Shown here piece after piece: positions 47,648 through 58,128 of a DNA stretch of 59,583 nucleotides (positions are counted from its first letter, which is position 1; every line of letters begins with the position of its first letter). This DNA is from Alectoria sarmentosa (lineage: Eukaryota; Ascomycota; Lecanoromycetes; Lecanorales; Parmeliaceae), in the NCBI GenBank assembly GCA_009733775.1, contig WOGZ01000215.1, positions 1-59,583 of the forward strand. Reading direction: 5' to 3'. A model generated the notes under the pieces. The model was not told where the DNA came from. It saw nothing but the letters and a program-made list of their open reading frames with translations, and did not search any database. A program made the translations under genes and the position numbers.

Positions 47648-48380
47648 TCATCCGCTCTTCATCTCCACATCGTCCCCAGCATCCAGAGACCCAAGCTTCC
47701 TCTTGCCTGTGCTTGCAACCGCACCATCCCCTTCACCACTTTCAAATTCAGTGATCTCCCACTCCACTCTTGTGCTCCTGTCTGAACTAAGTTTCCCTCC
47801 CCTTCTCCTTTTAATCCTTCCCAAGTCGCTTCCCTGGATCATCTCCTCAAACCAAGGTGTGCCTCGTACTTCACGACCTTGGCCTAGATTGGCTATTTGT
47901 CTTGATCCGCCAGAATCTGTATGCGGCCTCTCATTTTCTACGCTCGCCAGACCCGGCAGAAGCCCTGCATCCTGCAAACGCTCCATGCTATCCCTTCTAA
48001 GACTTCCAAGGTTCAGGTATATCCATTCTGCTTCCTCTGGAGTCTCTTCACTCCAATGGCTGATCGCAGTACCACAGAGCCCACAAAAATGCCGCTTAGT
48101 ATATGGGGCGTGATGTGGAGTGAAGACACGTCTGATGATGGTGGGAGTCTCATCTGGGAAGAAAGCGTTGGTGGTACTGTGGATTTGAGCTAATGGAACA
48201 CGAAGGGAAAGAGCTTTCCATGTAAGTACAATGACTGAAGCCTATCCAGGATAACATACTATGCTCTGCTCTGTCATCGTAAAGCACCTGTAGGGTTTCG
48301 AGCGGATCCGATGGAACGTGGATGAAGTAATGATTTCGACCGCAGGAGCAAGCCCCGCTAAGAGGTGTTCTTTCATCCAT
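47648..48380 (-). CDS. GFA/CENP-V-type zinc-binding protein, 220 aa
   Basis: Two exons, 48380-48260 and 48189-47648, with a 70-nt intron (GTATGT...CATTAG). The N-terminus TPLSGACSCGRNHYFIHVP carries the first CxC zinc pair of the GFA fold, and FCGLCGTAISHWSEETPEEA carries a CxxC pair followed by the typical W and acidic stretch. The distal half (from about residue 120) is a charged tail with IKRRRGGKLSSDRSTRVEWE. The family is named after a bacterial enzyme annotated for glutathione-formaldehyde adducts, but fungal members are mostly uncharacterised. A further small upstream exon (ATG near 48520) is conceivable but its donor is weak. It is divergent from gwt1, about 260 bp apart. Confidence 0.8.
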
Positions 48381-48644
48381 AACTGGAACAGGTCACTGTT
48401 AGCAGTGACAGTAGTGAAAAATGTGGATGTAACTAGATGAGATGAGGTGGAAGAAATGGGTGTGCTCAAAGTAACGTTCAACCTGCGGATTCCTTCCGCG
48501 TCTCGCAGTTTGTTCCGAATAGCTTCATCATTTCTGTTGACTGAATTTCAACACATCAATCAAGGGTCTATACGAGCTGCGAAATCCCAGGTCTAATCCG
48601 GTCTACACATTCTTGATCTTGGTCATGAGAAGGAGTAGTCCATA

Positions 48645-50188
48645 ATGGCGCAGAGCTACAAGACACTGAAAGAGAACTTCGTCTCCAACCTATCTGGGGG
48701 TACTGTCTCGGAGATCAATTGGGTGACTGCTGTTGCTCCAGTGAGTCTTGCCCGATCCAACAACCTTTTCTACAGCTAACACAGTGCTTATAGGCTGCAT
48801 ACCTGACGTGGGCCGCCCTCCAATCGCGTCAAGGATACTTCCTGAACTACACTTTACCAGCTTTCCTTGCAGATTTCCTGCTTAATGTAGGAGGTATACT
48901 GCTCGCCGTTACCATGTACTCCTCAAACGCTATCCTACTCAACGCTCTTCTGGTGTCTCCTGCCGTCCTTCTCTACGTTTTACCCTCCACAATCGGCCAT
49001 CTTAAGAGACCCTCGAAGCCTCCTGCGAAAGATGCAGTCGAGTCTACAGGCGCGAAATGGGAGCTCGAGCCGCTGCCGATGAGACCATTTATCACGATAT
49101 ACAGAGGGGCTATGATAGTAGTTACTTGCTTGGCAATACTTGCTGTGGACTTCAGAATCTTTCCCAGACGATTTGCCAAAGTCGAGACTTGGGGAACGTC
49201 TCTGATGGATGTTGGCGTAGGGTCATTCGTGTTTTCTGCCGGCCTGGTCTCTGCTAGACCAATTCTACAAGCTCGTTTCGCAGGCAAGGCATCTTCTTTC
49301 GGCTCGCAGCTCAAATCTGCTCTTCGGGTATCGCTGCCTCTGCTCGTCTTGGGAGTCATTCGACTGTACAGCGTCAAAGGTCTGGACTATGCCGAGCATG
49401 TCACAGAGTATGGTGTACATTGGAACTTCTTCTTCACTTTAGCCTTGCTGCCGCCGTTTGTAGCTCTGTTACAATCTGTGTCTGCAGTGATACCTTACAC
49501 GGGATTGGTATCAATTCTTATAGGTGGCCTCTATCAGACGCTCCTTGAGCTCACCAGGCTCAAAGCATATATCCTCACCGCTCCCAGGACGGACTTGTTG
49601 AGGCAGAATCGAGAGGGAGTGTTCTCTTTCTTGGGCTACTTAGCCATCTTCTTGGCAGGTCAAGCCCTCGGTTTTGATGTGCTACCTCGCAATCCGAGTC
49701 AGATTCCAACCAGAGAGTCAGGTTCGCAGCAGAGAAAACGCTTGCTCATACGTCTGGCGGCGTGGTCAGCTGTATGGGTTTTTATATTCTATTCAGTGAC
49801 TTCGCACAATATAGGCTTTGCTTTCCAGGTCTCCCGCCGTCTCGCTAACCAACCGTATATCTTGTGGGTATCAGCCTTCAATTGCGTCCAATTAATGGTC
49901 TTTTGCCTCGTCGAGACACTGTTCTTCCCTGGTGTCTACATGGCAGCGGATCGAATATCGGAAAGGAGGGAATGTGAGAAGGCTACTAGCCGAGTACTGA
50001 AAGCTTTTAATCGGAATGGACTCGCGGTTTTCCTGTTGGCCAATCTTCTGACGGGGCTAGTCAATCTGACACTTGATACCCTAAGCATGAGCCAAATAGG
50101 AGCCATTGGCGTACTGGTAGGGTACGCAGCTCTGCTCACGGGTGTTGCTGTGGCGCTCGATGCTTGGAATCTGTCGATCAAGCTGTGA
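48645..50188 (+). CDS. gwt1: Gwt1, GPI-anchor inositol acyltransferase, 496 aa
   Basis: Two exons, 48645-48740 and 48794-50188, with a 53-nt intron (GTGAGT...TTATAG) in phase. The N-terminus MAQSYKTLKENFVSNLSGGT is the characteristic Gwt1/PIG-W start. About a dozen membrane segments follow, for example ILLNALLVSPAVLLYVLP, FFFTLALLPPFVALLQSVSA and LAVFLLANLLTGLVNLTLD. Family motifs KWELEPLPMRPFITIYRGAM and DVGVGSFVFSAGLVSARPIL are present, as is the conserved YGVHWNFFFTLALLP block. Gwt1 acylates the inositol of glucosaminyl-PI in the ER membrane, an essential step of GPI-anchor synthesis and a known target of manogepix-type antifungals. Length matches fungal orthologues. The neighbouring GFA-type gene is divergent and shares the promoter region. 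Confidence 0.96.
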
Positions 50189-50511
50189 ACGATTTGTGGT
50201 CATAATCTCAGACTGCCGTTGCTTCCTCAGAAAACTTCATTTAACGGGGCGAATCGCTCGAGCGTGCCATAAGCTAATGACTCTTTCCAATTCAAGTGCA
50301 GGCATACGGAATGCTTCAAGATGAGTCATGAGCATTATATGGGGAAAGAGGCCCCAACCATGTGAACTTCTTAGGTTGTTATCCTCTACTCTTGTCATCG
50401 CAACAACGCATTCACCAGATTATATTCGCTAACTCCAGGGCTATTGAACAAAAAGCGATTTGAAATACCATCACCGCAAGCTGACAATAACGTCAGCGCT
50501 CAGAAGCAAGC
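50189..50511. other. Short intergenic gap
   Basis: About 320 bp between gwt1 and the DUF3669 gene, same strand. No coding or structured element was seen. Confidence 0.4.
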
Positions 50512-51866
50512 ATGTACTCTTTTTCGCAAGGCCAGGCTACAGACCTGGAAAGCCTAAACGAAGGGGTCCACTCAGAATTGATTTATGTCTTCAATACGCC
50601 CCAGGATATTCCCCGCAAGATACTCTCCCTTGGTTGCGTCATGTCAGATACCTCTCTCTCGCTGATGCACTGTTACGAAGGAATGCGGTCAGTCGCCTGG
50701 TATGAGCGAGCAATAAACGACCGACCCTGGTCGGTTAACTTTACAGAGTGCCATTCCCAATTAGGGCTCCGGGCAATCGGATGGGGATCCTGTGGTTTTA
50801 TCTACGAACAGCATGGCACCAGTCATGTATGGAAAAGAGCGATCAACAACGGAGGCCTGGAGAAGAATTGTCGATTGGGGAATAATTTCATCATGCACAG
50901 AACGGTCGAAGAGGCTTTTGCCCGATCTGTTGAGCAAGGCGGGCATCTGTCAAAAATACATGTGCCACGTTGTTCTGGCTACATCAGTAAGGATGACAAG
51001 AGGTGGTGGGCGGTCCATGAGCGCTTGTTTCGAAGGATTGCCGTAGTCCAGAGAACTTGCTGCGCTCGGAACGCATTCCTCCTGTTCATCTCGTTGCTAG
51101 GTATGCCCTCATTGACCAGTATTGCCCAGAGGGATTGAAAGTCGACGCAACCCTTTAGGACAGCAACAAGGGTTGTCTTATAAGGCTATACTTGGGAAGA
51201 CGTCGACGCTCTACTGTCCGTGTGAAGAAAAAGGTAGACTACTTCGGGTTACGGACTTTCGATCTATGCCTAGATCGAATGGAGGATTTGGGGCTCGATA
51301 CTCTGAACTACGCCCTTCTGATGGCACATACTCTGGCCGTCACGCACTGGGAGGCGCGGATTGATGCAGCAGATGTCGAGTTCGTTCTTGGTGGCGCCCC
51401 TTGTCTCGCGCAGGAGCCACTCCCTGCCGTCGTAAGGTTAAAAAAGCTGAAGGAAGGGTCTTCTATCTATGTAGATCCAGTGCAGTCCCAGGCTGCGGCT
51501 ACTCACATGTGGCTGCTCGACTTCAATGAATGCCAGTCAATTATCATGGATGAAAATAGGGTCAACCAAGCCGTGAAGTGGTTCTTCGACAACGACCCGT
51601 ATTACCCACGCCCGATTGCTACCGCAAGAAGTACCGATGAGCGGCTTTGGGAATCATTTGCAGGAAGATACTTAAAGACTAGCAAAAGCATCGTTGGCGC
51701 TGATCAGGAATGCCGGATCCTACCCAATATATTTATCGAGAAGATCAAGGAGGCCATGCACAGAGGCTGGGGAAGAGAAATGGAAGCAGCCAAACAATCG
51801 TACACGTATTTCGAATACGAAGCTGCTACTCAGAACCGAACACCAGCAAGCCAGGAGCAATCTTAA
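50512..51866 (+). pseudogene. DUF3669-type gene disrupted by frameshift and stop
   Basis: The first frame (ATG 50512) gives RAIGWGSCGFIYEQHGTSHV, a Gly-rich kinase-like start, then GYISKDDKRWWAVHERLFRR. Around 51035-51050 the homologous reading moves to another frame, where it resumes SPENLLRSERIPPVHL, ARYALIDQYCPEGLK and, after an in-frame TAG at 51156-51158, IRLYLGRRRRSTVRVKKKV, FGLRTFDLCLDRMEDLGLD and LLMAHTLAVTHWEARIDAAD down to the stop at 51864. These last blocks are the diagnostic DUF3669 signature of fungal proteins of unknown role. A GT...AG intron spanning 51102-51158 would remove the stop but does not restore the frame. I therefore call it a pseudogene, while a sequencing or assembly error cannot be excluded because the remaining sequence is well preserved. 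Confidence 0.75.
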
Positions 51867-54361
51867 CGAAACGGCAGCAACCATCGACTGAACCCAAGCA
51901 GGACGTTCTAAGGAACATCCTGATTGACCCAGGTCCTTTGCCAAAGTCCTCTTCCCATACTTTCATCTATATTCGCATCTTAGTCCTGCTCTTTCAAGTC
52001 GGCCAGCGGAAGGAAGCCCTTCTTCTCGGCGTCATTGCGGGAAGCAAAGGTCGAGGCCGTGCTAGTATTAGATGATCTTGGTTTGGTGGTGGCGTCTTTG
52101 ATCTCATCTTCGGTTGGCATTGCTTCATGCCCAACGTGTGCATCGATAAGACGATTACTGGATTTGGTGGAGGTTTGTTGGGAGGATGGTGGAACGTAAG
52201 CCTTGGCGGGCAGAAGCGGGACGAGTTGTGAGGAGTTGCTTCTCTCGGGAAGGTGTCTGGAGGGGAGTGACATGGTCGATTCTGTCTGTACGATTTCAGC
52301 GAGAGATTGTGATTGCGTTTCGGCCGTAAGAGAGGCTATCTGCATTCAATAAGCTAGCTATGCTCGAATAACATTGGCCTCGATCGCCTTTTGAAGTCGC
52401 ATGATTGAGATTAAAGGATGTCTTGTTGATCGTAGTTGTGGCTGTGGGTGTTTCGGCCATAAACAAACAATAAGCACAACGGTTTATTGCGGCAGGATTT
52501 GCTCCTTGTGTATTCAATACTTCAGGTACCTTAGTACATTAAAATTAAGGCTCGCCATCGGCTGAGGGCTATCCTACCTTACCTAAATTAAAACCCAACA
52601 CTTGTCAAGCAAGAGACGTGATCTTTCGGAGAAGCAACGACGATGATGTTGTCATGCTTCCATGCCGTCTACACTTTCCCTTAGCACAATGCTTCTTTTC
52701 CATTCCATTCTATTCTATTCTCTACTGCGCTCCACATTTTCTCCTTCCCTCGAGCATCAAGTCAACGCTTGCTTTGAAGACCAATCGGATCTAAGCCCCT
52801 TTGGACATTGGTGCTAGCCAGACTGAGGTCAAGCTCCGACTGCACCTCAGGTCGCAGGAGATGACAGTCGGCATATGCCATAAGGTAGCAGAGGAGCAAA
52901 GGCAGGCTTGGTCAATCGGCTGTAGCCTATCGCAAGCTCACTGTCGCAAGACTTGAACGGTAGACCTGGAGAGAAAGAAAAGTTCGAAGCAGTAGACAGC
53001 AGACGGCGAGAACTTTCGGTGTGAAACTGTGTCCGGAGGAAGTGGCCTAGAGGCTCTGCTCCGCTGATACCTCCGCAGGGTGAAGCTAGGAGCAACATGG
53101 AGCAGTCTAGCAGAGCAAGGTCATCAGGCCGTTATGCGACATCTACGACATCTCCGCCATGGTGGGCATCACATCTCACTTCTCTAGCAACTTATGCAAG
53201 AACCCGGACAGCCCGAAGACCATTCAAAGCCTGTTCAACAAGTGCCCGTTGAAATCACAACAAGGTTCAAAATGCCCAATCTGATTTGCCGATGCCATTG
53301 GCTCGCAGTGGCCCTATGAAAGTCTATGATAGCGGAGAAAACGCCATGACTCTCGAGAGGACTTGGACCAAAGTCAAAGTCTTGCCCAAACATCAAAGAC
53401 CATTGTTGAGCTCGATTGATACATCTTTCCCAGGTCAGGCTATGCCCAACGCTATACAACGGTATCGACTACGCTGGGCCTGGTCTGAGACAAAAGACGG
53501 CAACGTAGAGAGAGACGCCGGAGATTCAAAGTAAACCGAGTGACCCCGACGGCATCAGATTGGATACATGCACCTCCAATCAGCTGCTTCCCGCAGCTAG
53601 AATGACAAACTAAAGCAAGCTCCCCATCCACGATACGAGCACTCGCAGGGCTCGCAGCAATTGCTACTCGCAGCTTCGATATCGATGCGGGAAACGGATA
53701 ACGCAGGGACCCTCTCGGAACTTGGCCAGCTCATCCCTGCAAGCAAGCTCCTCAAACATGTCATTTCTCATGTAGTCATGTTCAAACGCATCCTCTTTTG
53801 TTTGTCTTGGCTCTTTATGATGAGTCCGCTCAGATATAAGTCGAGGCAAGACTCCACGTGCCATATCCGCTCCTCTGAGTATCCTCTATCTCATCTTCTA
53901 CCTTCTCGAAAGTACAGCGTCCTACCAAGTACCACTCTGGAAATTCTCCTTCCGTCTACTCTGTCGTCTACCGCATGTACATTCCTTTCCATGCTTCCAA
54001 TATATCTCGGCCAACTGCATCCTTGAGCTACTATCCTCCGTGATCTCATAGATCCGCAGAAGCTCGTTCGACTCATCGCTGTCTCCACTATCGCCACGCT
54101 CCTCGAGTCTATATATTAGCTGGAAGCCCCGGTCTCTCCTTCTTCACTCGCCCATCTACAATTTTCCTAGCCAGCCTACAAGTCCAAGAGCGAGTAAGTC
54201 CTCGACATGGGTACTTTACCTATCTATAGAATGCTAAACACTGCTTCCAGCTTTATACTCCTTCATTCACTTTCCCTTGCTCACGACGCCCATCAAGACC
54301 GTCACCTGCAGACTGTTCCACTTCAGCCATGCGTACCTCGTCAACTTCCGGACCAGTCGAT
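51867..54361. other. Gene-poor interval
   Basis: Apart from a doubtful small minus-strand gene at 51980-52345, nothing was supported. The stretch 52600-54200 has balanced composition, short frames without domains and no paired splice sites. The last 150 bp are pyrimidine-rich and look like a promoter/leader for the small Cys-rich gene. Confidence 0.4.
51980..52345 (-). CDS. Doubtful small Ser/Thr-rich protein, 121 aa
   Basis: A minus-strand frame from ATG 52345 with plausible codon use (SRHLPERSNSSQLVPLLPAK, NDAEKKGFLPLADLKEQD). Upstream, a second protein-like stretch begins at an ATG near 52460 (MAETPTATTTINKT) but I could not join the two with a normal intron. No domain, signal peptide or membrane helix. 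It could be real, an untranslated region, or chance. Confidence 0.3.
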   Translation of the reverse strand: MQIASLTAETQSQSLAEIVQTESTMSLPSRHLPERSNSSQLVPLLPAKAYVPPSSQQTSTKSSNRLIDAHVGHEAMPTEDEIKDATTKPRSSNTSTASTFASRNDAEKKGFLPLADLKEQD

Positions 54362-54589
54362 ATGTGCCGCCTTCTTATTCACAAGTACTCATGCGGACAC
54401 TCCAAGACGGACGTCGCGCCCTGCGCAGGGCATAGGGGTGGGGGTTGCTCGGGAACGACCGAGAAGACGGTGAGCCATAAGGAGAAATGCGCTCGCTGTG
54501 GTAAATGTGGGTGCCTCGTCAGCCAGTTCTGATGACGACGTGCTGACGGAGCGACAGGACTCAATCGCGAGAGCTCTTGGAGCTCTTGA
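54362..54589 (+). CDS. Small Cys-rich protein, 56 aa
   Basis: Two exons, 54362-54500 and 54558-54589, with a 57-nt intron (GTAAAT, branch CTGAC, GCGACAG). The start MCRLLIHKYSCGHSKTDVAP resembles a widespread class of very short ascomycete proteins that open MCR and carry a YSCGH motif. Cysteines are arranged C-x9-C-x(n)-APC-x(n)-GCSG ... EKCARCG, suggesting a small zinc-binding fold (inference). The spliced C-terminus is LNRESSWSS. Without the intron the frame would end FNVWV-like text with less family resemblance. No secretion signal. Function unknown. Confidence 0.55.
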
Positions 54590-56153
54590 CGCCACCAGCA
54601 GTGGCTAATCTGGTGTTGTTCTAGTCATGGGCCCTCATCCAAGTCTGTCATCACGGCGTAGCCCGATTGCGATCCGATAACGCTTGGTTGAGCGGGAGCA
54701 TCGAGGCCGCATGTTTGGCGCGAAGCGTGCTTGGTGGAAGAGACATGACCGGGTGAAGAGCATCGTCTGGGTGGCCAGCGCTTGATTTTTCATCATCACA
54801 TTATACCCTTGGGTGGTCTAGTGTGTGTGCAAGCTTACAGGGGAACATTTAGATGGGTCTTTACTATGTTCTCACTTTACTTTCTTTAGATTGAAGGCAT
54901 CCAGAATCTGGCCCTCATTTATTAATCGTTCCACCATTGCACCCACAATCTGGGCATTGAAGATTGCACCACTATGATTTGGCCGCCTCAGCTAGTCGTC
55001 ATATCTCGGAAGCGGAAGATGAAGATGCAGGCGCCATATGCAAAAAGGCAAGCACTACGACATGGAATGGCAAATACGGCAATGCATGCACGTCGGCTAT
55101 CTAAGACCAGGAAAAAGAAGAGAGAGAGAGAGAGAGAGAGATGGATCTTCCAGGCTGGCTCGGCTCGCTGCAGGGAATGTGATGATACCATTTGATGCAG
55201 AGTTTCTTCCAGAAGCCAGCACGCACAGCACGCTTTGGGAGGGTGGAACACATTCTTCGTCTCGTTCCGGGCACAGCGCTTGTGGGGAAGAAGAAAGTCC
55301 TCGGAGCCAAGAAAGGGGGCAGAAATAGAGAGAAGAAGAAAAAGAAAGAGCAGGTCCAGAAAAAAGCAAAGAAGGAGAGATTCCAAATCACTCTTTTTAT
55401 TTTATCCACCGTGGCCATGTCCTTGCATGCAGGGACTGACCACATCTCTACCGGGGGGGAGGAGTTTGCCGACTAAAAACCCGGTAGCATATGCTGCACA
55501 GTCATCGCCAACGGGTTGCGTGATGGCTGCGTCGCAATGCGACGACTCCTACGACGCAAGGGAGTTCTGCGATGCAACATGTCGGCATGCTGTCTGTGCT
55601 GTGGACCGAGTAGGGCCGTGGGCGAGAAAGTCGGATAAGCGGCAGGGCTTCCTTCCCGTCAGAGAAAATCGACGATGAAGAGATGGAGCTAGCGGAGGTG
55701 GGAGTTTTGGTGGATTGATTGTTACTCGATAATGGATTCATGTATGTGATGTGGATGCGATTGATCGTTGTCACATACGGGAAAAGGTACCTATGTATTT
55801 GGAAAGAGGGGCGATTGATTGAATGATTGATCGATCGATCGATTAATGCATGGCTCTATGTAGAGACGGAGATTGGGGCGGCCGAGACAAAATGCAGCAT
55901 TCTCTCTCTTACGACTGTGTGAAATGCAGTCGTGGAGGAATTACGATGCAGGAATTCCCTAACACTTACACACCGCGCGCCGCAGAGTGCACTAGTCGGG
56001 GTAAAGATCGACGACTAGTCATTTCTATTTTGTAACCGGAGATACTCATCCGGAGATAAAGTTTATGCACTCAAATCTCTCTCCCAATTTTCAAAACCTA
56101 CTCGTCCCCGCCCAAAAGACGTACATTGTACCTACCTACGTTGGAAGCATGTA
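54590..56153. other. Intergenic with simple repeats
   Basis: No supported gene. Contains an (AG)11 tract at 55119-55141 and purine-rich runs to about 55380 that generate long but low-complexity frames on both strands. A (GATC/GATT)n run lies at 55812-55845. The last 100 bp form the promoter of mdm12. Confidence 0.5.
55119..55141. repeat. (AG)n microsatellite
   Basis: Eleven uninterrupted AG dinucleotides followed by ATGG. Confidence 0.9.
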
Positions 56154-57419
56154 ATGTCCATCACCATCGACTGGCCCGGCCTCACGACCGGACCGTCCGG
56201 TCTCGCCCTCGCCGACTCCATTCGCGCCTTCATCCATGACAAATTCCAGCAAGTCACCCTCCCGCGCTTCATCCGCTCCGTCCATGTGCACTCGTTTGAC
56301 TTTGGGCCGGAGTCCCCCCTGGTCGAGTTGAAGGACATTTCCGACCCCCTGCCCGACTTCTACGAGGATGATGATGATGAAGACTCTGTAGAAGATGGGG
56401 AGGGGGAGGAAGAAGAAGAAGAAGAAGAAGAAGCAGTCACAGGAGCAATAGAAGAAACGACCTCCTCGACGGCACCAAAGCAGTCAACACAAGCACCATA
56501 CCGCCCCAACGGTGCATCGGCGACAGCCATTCCATCAGCGATCGACACCCGCCTCCCCAAACCGACCCTGCGCTCCGGTCTCGCTTTCCCCCCGCCCGAA
56601 CAAATCAGCACGCCCTTCCTCTCGCGCTCAACCACGCCCGGCATCCCTATCCCCGGCGGGACGTCCAACTTCAGCTACTTCCACCTGCCTCTCAGCGCGG
56701 GGCTGTCCGGGACGCAAACGCCGCTGCCGTGGGGCGAGCATCATCATCATCACCAGCGGCCGCCTTCGCCGCTCCTACGGCGAGAGCAGCAAGGCCACGT
56801 GCCTTGGTCCGCCCATGCGGATCCGACCTCCAGACCGACGACGCGCGACTCGAACACCCGGAGCCAGAGTCCGGAATCCCGCAGCACGGCGTCCGAGAAG
56901 CCGCACGGTGGGATTCCGACCACGGCCGAGGATCGATCGCAAGACGTGCAGACGACGCTGCACATCTCGTACCGCGGCTCGCTGTCGCTGTCTTTGACGG
57001 CGGAGATCCTGCTCGATTACCCCATGCCGTCCTTCGTCGGGATCCCGCTGAAACTGCAAATCACGGGCCTGACGTTCGACGGCGTGGCGCTCCTGGCCTA
57101 TCTGAGACACACGGCCGACGCGGAGAGGCGCAAGGTGCATTTTTGCTTCCTGGGGAGGGAGGACGCCAAGGCCATGGTTGGGCAGGAGAGGGGGGATGGG
57201 GATGAGGGAAAGGGTGGAGGGGAGGAGGAGGAGGAGGATGAGGAGGGACTGGGCGGGCTGCTGAGGGAAATCAGAGTCGAGAGCGAAATCGGGAGGCAGG
57301 AGGACGGCAAGCAGGTGCTGAAGAACGTGGGCAAGGTGGAGAAGTTTGTCCTGGAGCAAGTCAGAAGGATCTTTGAAGACGAGTTCGTCTGGCCGAGTTT
57401 CTGGACCTTTCTGCTCTAG
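56154..57419 (+). CDS. mdm12: Mdm12, ERMES-complex SMP-domain protein, 421 aa
   Basis: Single exon beginning MSITIDWPGLTTGPSG and continuing LADSIRAFIHDKFQQVTLPR and FIRSVHVHSFDFGPESPLVE, the N-terminal half of the SMP lipid-binding domain as in fungal Mdm12. The domain is interrupted by a long low-complexity insert (residues ~70-255) with an acidic run, Pro/Ser-rich text and a HHHH tract, which is common in filamentous fungi. The second half resumes DVQTTLHISYRGSLSLSLTA, DYPMPSFVGIPLKLQITGLT and GVALLAYL, and ends VLEQVRRIFEDEFVWPSFWT. Mdm12 is the cytosolic bridge of the ER-mitochondrion encounter structure and carries phospholipid. Length is within the usual range. Confidence 0.95.
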   Translation: MSITIDWPGLTTGPSGLALADSIRAFIHDKFQQVTLPRFIRSVHVHSFDFGPESPLVELKDISDPLPDFYEDDDDEDSVEDGEGEEEEEEEEEAVTGAIEETTSSTAPKQSTQAPYRPNGASATAIPSAIDTRLPKPTLRSGLAFPPPEQISTPFLSRSTTPGIPIPGGTSNFSYFHLPLSAGLSGTQTPLPWGEHHHHHQRPPSPLLRREQQGHVPWSAHADPTSRPTTRDSNTRSQSPESRSTASEKPHGGIPTTAEDRSQDVQTTLHISYRGSLSLSLTAEILLDYPMPSFVGIPLKLQITGLTFDGVALLAYLRHTADAERRKVHFCFLGREDAKAMVGQERGDGDEGKGGGEEEEEDEEGLGGLLREIRVESEIGRQEDGKQVLKNVGKVEKFVLEQVRRIFEDEFVWPSFWTFLL

Positions 57420-57424
57420 AATAA

Positions 57425-57650
57425 AACACAAGTATAGATACGTTTAGTACAAACACAAGTATAGATAGATACGTTTAGTATAAACACAAGTATAGATAGA
57501 TACATTTAGTACAAACACAAGTATAGATAGATACATTTAGTATAAACACAAGTATAGATAGATACATTTAGTATAAACACAAGTATAGATAGATACATTT
57601 AGTACAAACACAAGTATAGATAGATACATTTAGTATAAACACAAGTATAG
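57425..57650. repeat. 31-bp minisatellite, ~7 copies
   Basis: Tandem units of aagtatagatagatacattt plus agtataaacac (31 bp) begin only a few bases after the mdm12 stop. The first copy lacks one GATA word (27 bp). Units vary only by acg/aca and tac/tat transitions. The array lies in the 3' region of mdm12, between convergent genes. Confidence 0.92.
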
Positions 57651-58128
57651 CCATCCTTCCTCCTCCTCCTCCTCACTCACTCACTCACTCTGCTCAGAAA
57701 CATCGAATCGCAGTCACAAAATCCATCCATCCATCTCCATCTCCATCTCCATCATCTCCGCAAGCGCCGCGACCAAAAGGGGGGGGGTTTTTTTTCTTTT
57801 TTTCTTCTTCCTCATTCCCACCTGTTTGACTCGAGGGAAATTTCACAATCACAGTCGTGGTGGCCACAGTCTCATCCATCTCCTTCATTTCCTTCAAGTA
57901 GGGCAAGCAAGCAAGCAAAAGAAAGAAAGCCGAGCAAAATGCCAGTGTCATTTCCTTTACGAAGAAGAAGGCAAGAAAGCCAAGCCAAATGCCAGTGTCA
58001 TTTCCTTTACGAAGAACAAGAAAGCCAAGCATAATGCCACACACACCTCGCCATAACCATCCATACGATCATCACGGAGTGGACTCAGATTCTCTCATCG
58101 AATCCCAAGCCTTGAATAAACGCCAAGG
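57651..58128. other. Low-complexity intergenic sequence with a 50-bp duplication
   Basis: Contains (TCC)n, (TCAC)n and (ATCC)n runs near 57660-57745, a G8/T8 junction near 57781-57796, and a ~50-bp direct duplication around 57923-58038 sharing gccagtgtcatttcctttac. No gene was supported. Confidence 0.6.

Noticed and set aside
51102..51158. Possible 57-nt intron (GTATGC...CTTTAG) in the DUF3669 gene
   Set aside because: It removes the in-frame stop but leaves the downstream conserved blocks out of frame and deletes family-like coding text (YALIDQYCPEG).
54988..55678. Several 90-147-codon frames around the AG-rich tract
   Set aside because: Leu/Phe/Ser-rich or Lys/Arg-rich translations of purine/pyrimidine runs on opposite strands; no start context or homology seen.
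56775..57431. Minus-strand frame opposite mdm12
   Set aside because: Antisense shadow of a GC-rich exon; the plus strand encodes a clear SMP-domain protein.
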